A stretch of DNA of 64,000 nt. Source: Dysidea avara (Eukaryota; Porifera; Demospongiae; Dictyoceratida; Dysideidae). Below are positions 9,431-28,000 of this stretch, in pieces (positions within the stretch are counted from its first letter, which is position 1; each line of letters starts with the position of its first letter). Made by a program: the position numbers and the translations under genes. Below the pieces are notes generated by a model. The model ran no database searches, had not been told where the DNA came from, and worked only from the letters and a program-made list of their open reading frames with translations. The stretch spans positions 14,799,959 through 14,863,958 of the forward strand of contig NC_089278.1 in the NCBI RefSeq assembly GCF_963678975.1, written 5' to 3'.

Positions 9431-11641
9431 GTATGTACATATGCTGAGATTTCACTAATTAACATAATTAATAAAGAATTTCTTCACTTCAGATCACAGC
9501 AACATCTGTCAGTCTTATGGAGAATCCAGAAAGCTAGAATTTATCATTCAATAGATTGTACATTTTCCCCATCACAAATAAGATTTTACACTCTACAACA
9601 ACTTACTAGCTACTAATACAACTGGTCATATTCTGCTGCGCATGCAAGTTAGATAAGTGTGTAGCTATGCAATGAAAACAACCAAGTGAGTATAAACACG
9701 CATGAATGTACAAATCTGCATGTAGCTATATGTAATTTCATCTTCATCCATATTTGATACATCCACAAGTCCTATAGAAAAAATGTTAAGGGATGAAATT
9801 TCAGAACTATTGAGCCTCTTTGTGGGAATATACAAACTGTGTATGTAGCACAGTATGTAACAAAAAACACCGTCGTTGTTACCAACAACCACAACAATTG
9901 CTGAACAAGAACAGAAACTACGAAACAGACTTAAATTCTACCCGTATGCATTACAAGAAGTGCACTACACTGCTTACCTCTTTGCTTAAAGTTTTAGTAA
10001 ATGTTAGCTAGTGTTCAAGGTATATCGATCACAAGCTACTTTAATGTAGTTAGCATGTTTGGTATTTCTGTGCCCAACAGATTCACTCCTCACTTCTTCA
10101 AGTGCACTTGGGAAATTATCTGATACATGATAATATTCAGAAAATAAAATTTCGGGAATATTTTTGTTCACAGTAGCCACAGTGTCTCATTTCAGTTTAG
10201 ACAAAGTACATGACAAATTTTGATGTTGCACACGGCAGTTGTCCATTTTATCCTTTCTACCAGCAGGACTGTGCTATATAGTGCATGCGGTAGATATACA
10301 CAAAAAGTTGTAGAGTTGGTAGTCAGGCTTTTGGCCTAACTATGAATACATTACATGCCTTGTATAATCATCAGTAAGTAGATGATGACTGCCATCAAAT
10401 GGGAACTCACTTTTTGCTTATGGTAACATAAATACATAACTAGTTATATGGAGAACAAAACTGACATGTTGAGGCAATGAAAATGTAACTTAAATGTCAC
10501 CATATAAATGACTGTCATAATAAATGTCAAGTATTTATATTGGACTATATACCCAAACTAGCACTGAAACAGATAATTATTCGGATATTTGGTTGGCAAG
10601 ACATTATTCAATTCATTAATGTGTTACTTGAATATTTGTTAGCACTATAGTAATTCATCTATGCTTAAACAACGTGGTTTCTCATACACTACAAGGTTGT
10701 TTACTAAGTACTCTTGCCACAGACCTAGCTACAAAATCCTGTTTAGCAGGTAATCAAATTCTTTGGTGTATACAGCAGCAATGCTATATGTACTATATCT
10801 AAACTGACATATACCCACAGTGGAAATGTAGACAATCTAATGACGAAAAATACCCAAAATAGAACTCCAACATGGCCTGTACATTGTTCTAGTCTATAGA
10901 CATGTCATATGATGTAACAGGTAATTTTTGAAGTGAAACATTACTGTTTCCAAGAATTTAGATTAACTACATAGTAGTTAGGTACTTACAAAAGTAAATG
11001 ATGAACTCCTAAAGAACTTCATTTTGTAGTTTCATAGTACAATTCACATTACACTGGACAGATGACTACATAAGTAGATAAGGACAAATGTACTGGTCTG
11101 CCCATAGCTCCCAACTGAGCCATTTAGAGACAAGCTGAAGCACATATCCCTTGACTCACTGATATCCTCTACAGGGACAAAAAAATGCTATCCACAGATC
11201 AAGAGAGCAATCAAGTAACCTAATACAACATTCAGCTATGACCATTTAGCTGTATATCCAATGCAATATTTTAAATCAGTAAAATATTTAATAAATCCAT
11301 AGTATTTGTAAATCAGCAGTTGGTGTTGAAATACTATTTGATTAATTTTGAGACAAACAGTGCTCTAAAAACCTTTGAATGCAGAAAACAGACCAGGTCA
11401 TGAATAGATTCATGCAGACCAATTTCCAGTCTAGATGAAGAGCCTGAGAAACCAAACAGGATTATCCTCCACACTCAACCTATACTTAACAGCACGACTC
11501 CCTTGTTCTTCTAATCCACTCAATCTGTATATTATAAATATATGCGGAAAATGGAAAATGAATACCAATTTCCTTTCAATCACATACCCTAATTCAAAAT
11601 GTCAATTAAACAATTCACACTATAGTAGTATATTAAATGGT

Positions 11642-15261
<3,620 letters not shown>

Positions 15262-16051
15262 TGTCCAACTTTCACGTGTTCGTGTCAAAAAGGAAGCTTA
15301 ACCGGATGTTAGTCACAAGTGTAGAAAATCTTGCAGGCGCTAAATAAACATTACATCGATTTCACGTGATTCAGGCTTTGCATGATGAATAATGAGATGA
15401 AAGCAAGGATGAAAGTGTTGGTTAAACGACCCACTTCATTATCACTGACGAAGTCAAGGACACTTAGAAAGCATTTTCGCTAATGACATGCATACCTTCA
15501 ACTCGTGGCGAGAAAATCCATAGTCTTCACTAACACCAGCAAAATATGTCACATTTTGCAGTTCACACTGGTCCTGGACGTTGCTGAAAAAGCGTGACTG
15601 GAAATTACTTGCAACGATATGTACCGCCTAAAGGTAATATTAAGGCGAGCTTGGGCAGGGCCCATGCATTGTCCCCTCATATAGTTAATAGCTACTGAGC
15701 TATTTGCATGCCATGCTGTTGAGACCTGATCTATAATAGCAATATTAAGACAGTAGATAAGGTCATAAATCCCTTACATGTGGTAAACACCTTTGGAGGC
15801 TCTGCCTTTAGTGTATCCCAACATTGTTTGGTGTACTATAATTTAACAACCAAGCCTGATCATGAGACCGCTTTCACTGAACAAAGACAGGACTGGTCAG
15901 TCTTATGGCTTTTCCTGTTTCATCAGATTCTGCAGGAGTTGGTGTCATGGGCCTTCAGTTTCTGTTTATTATTTGCTGTATAATATTCTGTCATTTGCAC
16001 ATGTTCGTACATTTATAGCCTGGAGCCGCTTCCAACGGTTTTGGAAATTTA
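15262..16051. other. Intergenic region between two divergent genes
   Basis: The stretch separates the AHCY start from the first recognised exon of the plus-strand coiled-coil gene. It is slightly richer in CpG close to AHCY (for example CGAGCGCGGTCTGACGGTCT at about 15104 in intron 1 and ACCGGATGT at 15301). An acceptor-like TTTATAG lies at 16012-16018 just before the first recognised coding stretch, so a 5' exon of that gene may be hidden here. No TATA box was called. Confidence 0.4.
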
Positions 16052-19000
16052 ATGGTGAGAGGTAAAAAGTCACGGATTTCTCCACTGATAGTAAGGATGC
16101 CTTCACAAACTGCTGTGGACACAGAGAGTGACTTATCTAAACATGTTGCAATTATGTCTGGATTATGTGAGACAGAGGATAGAATAAGCAAGGTATGCAA
16201 TGGGGCTAGACTGCATGCTTGTAAAAAACACAGGGGAATGCAGTTGCTTGTTGTTATCACAGTCCATGTCAGTGTAATTATAAAGCTTCAAGGTTTGGTA
16301 TGATTTTTCAATTTTAAAGAGTACAAAATGTTCACCATGCATGGATCGGGAAATCGACCAAGGTATAGTTTTAGCCCTGTGTACAGTTTACATTTTTTTA
16401 AATTTAGTTTTTCTCAAAATGCATGCTTGTGCGAACTACACAAGTTTTTGTTGAGAAGGTCACAGATATAGTAACTATAGCTAGAGCAGACTATAAAAGT
16501 TGCATTGTGAGCTTGTAATTCAGCTATCTATATAATTATAGTGCATTAAAATAGAATTTAAATCAACCCACCCAAATATAGCTATTTTGAGTACTGGTGG
16601 ATGGGAAACTAATAATTATATCATTTCTCAGATACTACGGGGCTATGAAGAAGACTGCACTCCTAATGTAGTAAGAGAACATGATGTATGTGTACATTTA
16701 ACATTTATTCTAATGTTGTATACAACATGAGGACTACGATGATGAATACTTCACTGGACAGCGAAGATATAGTTTGGTATTTGAGACTTTAGTCAGTATA
16801 TACCTGTGTGTATATGTATTTTTAAATAGAGAGGGTGTTCGTTTGATAGTGGCAGTGAAGGATCCAGCACTAGGGTAAGAAATCATGAGTGTGTACAATG
16901 TCGTAGCATTGTTGTCTTTTGTTATAGGTTCTGACATCACTGAGAGATGTGAGTAAAATATGATATTATAATCTTTAATGGAAAATTTTGATGAATTTTG
17001 CAATAATTATCTTGCATTTTGTAATCTTGCCTATTGTACCTAGAAAGATTTGCTAGCATTGGTCATTGAATCTGCATAATTATACCACTTGAAGACAGTT
17101 GCCATAATCTAATCTAAAACTGCCAAGCTGTGAAAAAGGGTGCAGTAACAGCATAATATCAATGCAGCCGCTTGACCACCACCTTTGATATCACATCTTT
17201 TTCATACTAACTTATTTTTGAAAGTTCTTTCACAGCTTGGCAGGTTTTGGTTAGATATCATTTCTTTTTGTATTTGTAGCTATAGCTATGCTGGCTTTTG
17301 TCTATCCCTACAAGACAGAAGAACTAGATTTTAAAAGAGATTTGTACTCTTTTGAAATTGTTTATTTTACTTAATGTTAGTTGCTAACGTTGCATGTATA
17401 TGTAAAGAGATCTTGCTACATACAACTATAGTTGGTTTTCATGTTATAACTCATTGATATTTAACAAATTTCCATTAGGTTTGTACCTGACATGCGAAAG
17501 AAAATACAAATCACAGCAATTAAGGCAGACTGTTCTATTAGAGATCTTGATTGCAAGACTCCTATCATAATATATTTGATATAATAGCCTATTATTGAAA
17601 AAAAATTTTTTGCAGTACTCTAATAGAGCACACATTTTTCTGAACACTTCTAATACAACACACATAGAATGTTCTAGAACAATCTAGAATTGTCATGGAT
17701 TGATCTATGTAATTATATTCTGGTGTAGTAAACCAGAACTTACATCTGTAAGGTAGAAATTAAGTGAAGTGAGCGACTGACAGCAGTGGCAGAGTGGTAA
17801 AGGATTTAGTCGTATAGGTGTGGAGGTTCCTGGCTTGAACCCTGGACAAGGTTTTTATGCATGTTTTATTACTTCTCGGTGACTGTTCTATTAGAGTATT
17901 GTGATCACACTTGTTTCACATGTTTAGTTTTTGCTCCTTAGCTAATAATCTCAGTACTTTCTAACCACAAAGGTTTATAGTTACTTCATATGTACAGACT
18001 GATTTTCAAGCTATTCCATCAAGTGGATTACCCTGTAGGCATGTCAACAAATTTTCAAAATTGCGCATCATAGTAATTCCCTTGTTCTTAATTTGATCTG
18101 TACAAAAATAGGACTATTATTATGCTTGTACTACCATACAAATTTGAAGTAAATCAACTAAAACATGCAAATATGCATGTAGCGACCTGCTCGATATGGT
18201 CAGAAAAAGGCAACCGGTTTCACTGTTTAGTTAAGTCATTTAAAAAAAAGCTTACTACACTAGGAGTAAATATTTGTCGCTAAAATACAGATTGGACTTC
18301 AATGATTTGTATATATGTCCACCTGTATATCCAATTAAAAAGTTTTCATTAGTTTAAAAAACCTATAGTTTCACCTTTAATTGTTTCAATAGTGAACAAT
18401 TACAACAATTATATGATGTATATTATTAACTATTATTATTATCTGTATGTTTCGTAGTCACTCAAGAAGCAGTTCAATGGCTTTTTAACTGATGTGAGAT
18501 ACTTGTATGCATCTGAATATTTAAAATACCTTTTAAATTGCAGGATTGTGTGGTGGAGATGGAAGAACCAAGCATGGAGGAATTTGTGTAAGAATCATGA
18601 TTGTTATTAAACAATGTATGTTCATAATTGATACTTGCATATAGTTCAACCATAGATCTGACCAGTAATCACTTGAGGAAACTTGATGAAATCAACCAAA
18701 CAATCCTGAAGCTTGCAAGGTTCCATTGGTACATGCTATAGTGTCATTATTGTTTGCCTACACACACACACAGGGAATCAAAAGCTGTACAGCCTGTTCA
18801 GCAGGATAAAGCAGGTATAGTAAGGAGGTTGAGAGACTATATAACTAAACAAATTATTATGTTGTGTGGCTTTGCAACTGGACGCAATAGAATAAACACT
18901 ATGCTCAAAGTGACATCTCACAACAGTCTTCTAAAATCTTTAGTTGTCCAACCAATTTAAGACTGCTTTCTTAACTGTGTATACCAGTTCTTGTTGTCAC

Positions 19001-22000
19001 TATAATTCAAAGTGTAGTCATGGTAATAGTACTCATGTTTTTCTTTATGTACCTCACTAATTGAGACCACAATTTTTTTTAGATGTAGACATAAATCTTC
19101 AAAACAATTTAGACAAGATTTCTTGTTTGTATGAATCATGTACTTCCCCAGAATAGTATGGCATACAGGCTGGCCATACCTAATGTATGGCATACAGGGC
19201 TGACTGTACCACTACTCTTGGTGTAACGCTAACATTTAATCATGGGTTGAAAGGAAATGGATCAATTTCTATGTCTCTGTGTTACAATATAGCTCTGCCT
19301 GTGTGAAGAATATAATAATATATGGATCTCAGTGAACTACCTATAAAACCTTAATGTTATAATACATTGTATACAGACTGGTTCGACAAGAGAAGTTTGT
19401 CAGATAATGTGCATGCCTTTTAACAAGCACATAATAATGTACATTTTTATTTGATAAAAGTTACTGCCTTATGTACAACACAGCTCTCAGGACTGCATGA
19501 TTCCAGTCTTTTAGGTGCATGTCTGCAGCTAGCATCACAAAGTGCAGCTAGCATCACAAAGTGATGTAGTGCATTAGGGCTGGAACAGATAATCCATCAT
19601 AGTATTATTCAGATATCCGGATGATAATTTGATGCCATCAGGATAGCTTCTAATAATTTTAAAGCAATTTTATGGTAAATTTTCCTTGATACATAGCGGT
19701 TTGCACAATAACCTTATCATCACTACAAACTATAGTTTTCATATGAATATTATATTTGTTTCTATTCTAAAGTACTAGTAAAACAAGCATGTTCATTATA
19801 AAATATACAACACTTATATGGCAAGTGATGATGTCGCCATCTGTAGGGTATCTGGAAAGATTTTGTTCAGGATATCCAGATAGTACAATTGCTATCCATT
19901 TCAGTCCTAGTGTGTTGATTGTAGTACATAGTAGAGCCTTTCTCATCATATTGCATGAACAATTGCAAGCTAAAAACACGAGATTACTTTTTCTGAGCAA
20001 ATCCACTTGTGTACTTTAACTGGCATGTAGCTGTATAGCTCACATTCTGTGTCTCACATTAATTGTGTGATTTTCTTGCATGGTTAGCAGCAAGTGGTCC
20101 AAACGATCATCAATACAACCATTTGATGAAAATGTACACAGATGAGGCAATGAAGTCATCAAAGTAAGTGTCATCTACATGACTTAGAGAATGATAATAA
20201 ACATTGATTTGCTATATTTAGGTTGCAAAAGGTTGTGAATGACCAGGGTAACGTAAGTACTATTACATGTAAGATTTAGCTCATTTATATGGCAATGGAT
20301 ATAGGAGCTGCAACAAATGAAAACAGGCTATAGCATACTAAGCAGTAAAAGCAAAAATGAAAATGAGTTATATCAGCAGACGTTAACTAGTTTGACAGAA
20401 GCTAATCAGGTATATATATGTACTAGATAGTATCTTCTAGTATTCCTTAAAATGTTTAACTGTTGACATAAATAACAAGCCACTTGTACATCCTTATACT
20501 ACATGCTAGCTATAGGTAGCTAGTATAGAATGGACAAAACTGGAAAAGAAAAAAAGAAAAAAAAAACGGCTATGCTCTTCTTTGAGAAGTGGCCAAAATT
20601 GTATGTTAGGGCAGAAATACTCTAATAGAACCAAACATTCAAAAATTTCATTAAAGCTGTGTTAATTTGAAGACCAATGCAATTCAACCTTTTCTTCTTG
20701 AACTCTATCTCACCTTGCATCCTGCCATGCCAACTTTGAAATTAAACTATTACAAAAGCCTAAAACTAAAAATACCAACTATGTATTTGATCAGTACAAG
20801 TTTTTTTGGAATAGCTGAGATCCTGTAGAGTAAATAGTAAATTAGCTTCAGCTACATAGTTGATTTTGAGTTGAATTTTAAGCATCCTCAAAACTTAAAG
20901 CATTTGCAGCTATCAGGTCCCTTCAGTTCTACAGATCACTCAGGCTCTAACTGAAGCAGCTAGCTCTACCACAACTGAATTATTCATTTTGTCATCTTCT
21001 GGAAAAGAATCACATGACCAAAAAAATTGTGTCTGCTTGTGATATACTACTACAAAGAATTTAAGTGTGAATTTTTAGATCCATGCTGTGCTTTTGTATG
21101 TGGTCTTTTTGATTAGATCATAGCACAGTTAAAAGCAGAAATGCGTGCATCAGAGTATAAAAGCAGATCCCGAAGGACAAGTATTGCATCCAGTGTTTAC
21201 CAGGTATGAAAGCTGTTGTTTCGTACATAGATATTTCATGGTATTTATAGATGCCACCAGAATCACTAGCAAGTGTCACATCATTGGCCGTTGAGCCTAA
21301 CGAATCAAACAATAGCAAAATTCAACTGGTTATTCCTCAGCCAGGCACTAGTGATGAAACGCGTGAGCATGAAGCTGGTGGTGATGATGTTGCTGCTAAA
21401 AGTCTAACTCCTGCAGCGGTACACTAATGTATAGTGAATGTATTTCATTATTCCTTGTTGTGTATTAATGTAGGCTGAAAATAATACTGAGGAGAGGAAG
21501 ATCTCCAAAAAGGTATAATACAGTGGGGAAGTTTGGCATAGGGGCAGTGCTGTACTTTCAAACTCTTTCATTTATTGCTATAAAAAGAGTGCCATTAGAG
21601 CTGGTTTAAAAATTCATGTTTTGCTGTTGTGTAGAACTAGTGGATGGGGAAGGAGGTAAGAGCATAACAGATTTTGTAAGAACACAATGGTGGTAGGCTT
21701 GTCTTCTCCATCATCACATGGCTTGAGTGTCACAGCAGGGACAGCTGCAGTACCCATGAGTTCATAATGATTTGTACATTGTTTAGTTCTATTGCTAATT
21801 ACTTTCAAAATTAAAGTTTACACTTATTCTAAAATTAAAAGCAAATTTTCCTTGGAACATGCACACTTAGATGGCTGCATATGATTAACATATATTTGCC
21901 TGTTGAATGCTTCACACACAACCATGCAATACTCACTCCTAATGTTATATAGAAAATTGTGTATGAAAATATTTACCAAGTCCTTAAGTGTTATTGCTTA

Positions 22001-25000
22001 TACTACAACATATGTAAAATTACAAATACAAAGAGAAAAGAAAAAAGTTAATAATAAATAAAAACAAACAGTCCATAAATTTGGAGTGGACAGAGTCTAA
22101 TGATAGTATAGAACCTGTTGTAATATGGTCACATGTATATAAAGGCCACCTCTAAAGGCCAACTTTAAACTGATTTCTCAATTGAGAACTTTACACACAA
22201 GCAGCCACCTGACTATATTAAGACCAAAAAATTTTGGTCCAAAAGTGGCATAGACAGGATCTACTGTACATGTATTGTGGTCACTTATGTTTAGTATGCG
22301 GAGTGCAAATCAAAAGTGATTGACAAACATCTCACATTATTGGAAGAGTTAATAGTCCAAAGTAACAGCCAGATTAAAGTGGCACTGAAAAAGAAAAGTG
22401 AATTGATTGTGCAACTTAATTTGGATATATATGAACTGGTACGTTTGTATGTGTCTATGTGTACTGAATGATAGTGTGTTGTGTTTGTGGACTAGTGTCA
22501 TGGAGTTTACAGCTGTCTGTGTGAAGCATCTAATTCTGCTGTCTTCCTATTAGGAATTGATGGTAAGTGTACAAGTTGGGGAGTTATCCCAGGTTTGATT
22601 ATTGTTATAGCCACCCAATTTTATAATATTGTGGGTTTCAAGCTGTCAAATTAATTCTTGTCCGCTAGAGAGTAGGTTGTTCCTCCACAGTTTACACTGT
22701 AACAGTCTTTTATATTGGCCAGCAGTTGTAATTACATGTGAATTTTTAACTTCACTATCATATTCACATCTCATAGCATGATGTAACTTGGTGCAGCCAG
22801 GTTACATCATGTGGCTATGAGATGTGCTAAAAATATATAGAGCTAAAATTTATCAGCATCATGATGGTTATTCTTGGCCGCCACATTTTATTTCACAACT
22901 TTCAAAACCCAACTTGATCTCAAATACACATTTGTTGAGCTTAGTTAACTCCATAGCTATTACTTGATTTCTTTTAAAACTTTGTGGCTACTATTTGGAG
23001 ACAAATTTTCCCATCAGTACTTTATTCTGTAGCTGGATGTGACAACAAATCAGCCATTTTGTTCTAATAATTAAGACACAAGATATTGCACTGTGTAGCC
23101 AATAAAGCTGGTGTACCATATCACCAACACGAAGTTAGAAACACAATTTTCGTGTGTAAATACCTTAAAATTTTAGATAAGCTCTATATATCAGAATAGT
23201 TACAAATTATTTACTTATCATAAATTGACTAGTATATACAGCAAAGTGCACACAGGAAGTGATTAAATACAGTGTCACACATTAATTGCAAAGTACTATC
23301 AATAGTTAAAGTGCACAAATTTACAAAACAATACCAGGATGCTTTAATAAAACAATCATCTACAAAACTAGTAATGTATTCTAATAGAACAGTCAATTTG
23401 TTGTGCTGCGTGTTGTATGTAAACTAAACACTGTTGATATCACAGGTTCAGAGAAACTGTTCACTTTGTTGAACCAGTGTACGATAGCATGGAATTCACA
23501 AGCAAAAGTAGTACACTAACACTGTATTGTCAAGTGAATGTTATCAACAATTTATATAGCACTTGAAGAATGAAAGTGTGAATGAGTTTCTAAAGCAAAT
23601 GATTGACAACACTGAGAAAGGTCAGGTGCAAATTATGAATATGAGTACCAAATGTTAACTATCAGATGCTGGAAATGTGTCCATTGAGATTGAGAAATTC
23701 ATCAAGCGAAAGGTGATTGCTAATACTATTATATGTCACTTAATAGCTTAAAGTGTAACGATCATTACATTGCACAATTGCTTAAGTATAATGACTTTGT
23801 TTTTATTATAGCTCAAGTCAAAAAAGACACTGCTAAATAAGGAAATTAAAATGGTAAATTGTATGTACAATCACTGCTGTATTGTACAATGAATTGATAC
23901 AGTGTGCTGTGGCAATTCAAGATTGGTTGCTTAAAACAATTGTGGAAATTCAAGGAAATATTCAGTCAATACAATTTTGGTAAGGTTGTTGTTGTTGTTT
24001 GTTTATTTGTTTGTACACAACATGCATGGAAAATATTGTAAGACAGGGATTCTTACAAATTTAGCTTCTACCCTTCCACAATTAAGCTCTGGAACGATTT
24101 ACCTTTCGCATCATATTACAGCTCATTAGATGATTTTAATGATTATGATTATGATGTGATTTGGGTTGAGGCTTAGAAGCCTACACCCATTCAATTACAT
24201 ACATACACATACATAAATTAGATGCAATAAACAAAAATTAACTATGAATATAATTATTGCATTAACATAAATCTATAGTCATAAAAGTAATTATCTACAG
24301 CTGATTTAAAATTATTTAATAAAGAATTTCCTACAATATCACTCGTAAGATTGTTCCAATCATTAATTACTCTAGTACCAAAATAGTTGACCCGACATGA
24401 AAGGTGGGCAGGGGGCTTAAGTAATTTATATGCATGACCTCTAGTTTGTGTATTGTGGGAGAAAGTAAAAAAGTTGGAGTGATCCAGATTGAAGTAATCG
24501 TTCAACATCTTGAAAAGAAATATTAAGTCACCACGTCTGTTCCTGTACAAAAGAGATGGTAAATTCATTGATGTCAGTCGATCTATGTAAGACTTGTCTC
24601 TTAAAGATGGTACTAGTTTTGTAGCATGCCGTTGCACACCCTCAAGTTTACGTTGATCTAATACATAATGGGGTCCCCAAATTACATTTCCGTATTCTAA
24701 TATTGGTCGAACCATTGATTTGTACAACTGTGATAGTACAAATTCATTCAAATCGATAAAGCTTCTTTTCATACAAGCCAATACCCTGTTCGCTTTCATT
24801 GCTACTTTAGAAGCGTGTTGGTGGAACTTTAAATTCGCATCAAATATAATACCCAAGTCCTTATGACAATTAACTGAGTCCAATGAGACACCATTAAGAT
24901 AGTAGCCTCCAAAGCTGTGTGTGGCTCGACCAAAGTGAATCACTTTACATTTAGTAACATTGAACTTCAGTTGCCACACATCACACCATTTGGCTAGATT

Positions 25001-28000
25001 ATCTAAATCAGTTTGGAGTTGTACATGGTCTGCCAATGTAGAAATGGTTCGTATAAGCTTGGTATCATCTGCAAATAAAAACACATGACTTGAGATGGAT
25101 TTCGGCATATCATTAACATAAATAAGGAAGAGAAGAGGTCCTAGAATTGATCCTTGTGGAACACCACTCTTCACATCTTGCCAACATGATTTTTCCCCAT
25201 TTAAAACAATGCGCTGTCTCCTATTGGATAGAAATCCATCAATCCATCTAAGAAGGTTGCCTGTAATTCCATAGTGTTCAATCTTATACAATAAACGTTT
25301 ATGTGGCACACTATCAAAAGCTTTTTTGCAGATTTAAGGACAAGATTAGAATGTACTTTAATTGATGATGATTTTATTTCCCTACCTCCCCCTTCCCCCA
25401 ATTGAGGTTGTACAATTATGACTATATTATATTATCTATATTGAGAGATGAAAACAAGGCCGGGATCTACAGGATTTAGCTCTCTGTAAATAACCAATGA
25501 AATCTGAGTATTCTATCTTGCTGTGGTCTAAACACATTACCATATACCGCGTATGCAAACACATAGTCAGAGTATCTATCAGCCTTCATAGTCACTTACA
25601 CAGCTCCTAAAATTAATGGAACATGACCATATAGCTAGCAGTTTTGCATATCATGTATGATACTTGCTATAGTGGTCGTTTGTATTTAGCCACCAGTTGC
25701 AGATGAAAGACTGTGATGACAAGAAATCTCACGAACTACATGATGTTACCAATAAGGTATTCACTTATTGTGCATGTACAATGGAGCAGTCAAACAGTTG
25801 GAACCACCACATTTTTCATGTGTCCTTTTTGCCTTAAAAGTCAACAACTATAAATTCTTTTGGTTAATTGCTATTTTTGCTGTATGTGTAGTGTTAAGTT
25901 ACTAGTTCAGTGTACAGGCTGAAATTAGTGATGATGTTAGTGTTTGCCATGCAGATTAATGCCACTCTCAATGAGATTAGTGCAACACTGAGATTGTTGA
26001 AAGTCAAAGATGGTAAACATAACTAACACCTATTAACATCAATCATGTGCTTTGACTCTACTCAGATGGTTCAGTGCGTTCTGTTAAAAATTCAAATAAT
26101 AAAGTGAAGGTGTGTCATTAGTAGTATAGTGTCAGCATCTCATGATGACATCATCATGTACTCCCCCCATAGGAGTGCTTAGTTACTCCTAAATCTGATG
26201 AACCTCATGACCTTGCTATAAGCCATGTATTCCTGGCACAAAATGAACTGTTCTCAGGTATACTGACATAGTGTTGTTTGGGATTAAACACTAATAATAA
26301 ACTTTTCTTCAGCTGTGAATACTTTGAGAGGAAACATTGCCGCTCAACTTCGAAAATTGGTACATTACAACAACAATGTGTTCTAATAGTAATGTTATCG
26401 TCCTACAGTATGGTGTTCATTTGTGCTCTTCATCTTGGAGAATACGGTCATTTAACCAAACTACAAAAAGGGACACAATGGAACATCGGCCATCTATTTG
26501 TAATTTCACTAGTATGGAACAAGACCAATTGCAAGCCATTAAAGCCCCTGCGGTTAGTCGCTTACCTTATAGTTAGATAATTTTGAGGGTTGTGACTTTC
26601 AAAACTGTAACTGTTTTTTTTTAGTTGTGCTGTTGAGAATTTAAACTTATTACTATGGTAGCAGATTTAATGCACTAACTAAACTGACAATACAAAAGCT
26701 ACGTGATATGAAGTAGCACAACATCAACTTGAGAATTTGTTGAACTAATTGACAACTCTTGAAATTTTCTTAGGCTATATGGCACTTTATATGAAACTTG
26801 TAATTATGAACAAGTTGTTATTTAGAGTGATATTCACCCAACTAGCAATCATCTACTCAGTCAAAACTCAACACCAAAGCTTAGATCACAGCCCTTACTA
26901 CCATCAAGATCAAAACCTACAGCAAATCAACTAAACAACTACCCACAACATTATCAACTGGCACAAAATGGACACAACTTTTTAGTTACTGCGGTAAGTA
27001 GCTATATTATTACAAACAAAATACAGTGGTATGGTTTCACTACTTCCAGCCACTGTATGAGACCAGCAGTGAGTGTTCACCAGATCAGCAGGTTGATCAA
27101 GGTCCTGTAGGTTTACAGTCATCTAATGGTAATCCTAGTCATCACCAGCGTGCACCAATGGTAAGTGCTCAGTGCTGGGCAAGTTACTTTTTAAAGTAAC
27201 TAGTTACATATTACTTACAACTGAACTATTTAGTTACAGTTACATATTACCCATAAAATAAAGTAACTATAATAATATTACATATTATATTACTTTGTGT
27301 CCACAACCTGTGTGAAACTACAGCTGAACTACCACCTTATCACATGACATGATTTCGTTGTTGGGCAATGTGCAAATCTTGGTTATAAGTAAGAAGCTGG
27401 TGAATAAGCTTCATTCAGTGGGCTTCATTACTAGGTGTTACTCAGTGAATTACTAATGAGATTAGTAACTTCGTTACTTATAGTAATAATATTACATTCG
27501 TTACAGTAACTATATTACTTAGGTAACGTGTTATAATTGTAAATAAAGTAACTTGAGTTATATTACCTGTTTTTATAGCGTATTACTTAGTTATCACAAA
27601 AGTAATAATATTGTGTAACGTGTTACTCCTAACACTGTAAGTGCTGTAACCCTCATTTATAATTCTGTAAACTGCATGGTATGAAATGTAGAGCATATGT
27701 ATTCACAAGCTTAGCTAGCTGTATTCCTCTTCCACTCTAGCTATCAAAACGTCCATCTATCATCACTGTATCTCAGATCCAAGCTCCTCAATCCAAAGTT
27801 AACGTACATCAAAGAAAGCCAGAATCATTTCGTAAAACTACAACACAGGAGAGAATGCAAAATTATTTCAATCATTTGCAAGTGAAATACTCTGGCCGTT
27901 CACAGCTTGAGGGAGTGGAACCACGGTCTGTGAGTGCCTTATCACAAAGATCAGTCTTGTCTCCTAATACATTTAATGCTGGACTGAATGTTACTACTGG

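Larger units (their letters stand above)
8316..11641. other. Intergenic region between the Calx-beta gene and AHCY
   Basis: No convincing exon is seen. Duplicated blocks A (8450-8612) and B (9250-9430) and a degraded pogo-like MITE (about 8646-8822) fill its left part. A possible minus-strand exon at about 9665-9776 has an acceptor-like TTTTTCTATAG and a short open frame, but no partner exons were found. From about 9900 to 11600 I see only AT-rich sequence with small repeat scraps, for example CACTGAAACAGATAATTATT at 10562, which resembles the element end near 19580. Confidence 0.5.

Noticed and set aside
9665-9892. Minus-strand exon of an unknown gene
   Set aside because: It has an acceptor-like end and an open frame but no partner exons, no recognisable protein and no supporting composition.
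17783-17852. Possible functional tRNA gene (GGCTTGAACCC box)
   Set aside because: The acceptor stem does not pair and the box spacing and flanks fit a retroposed element better.
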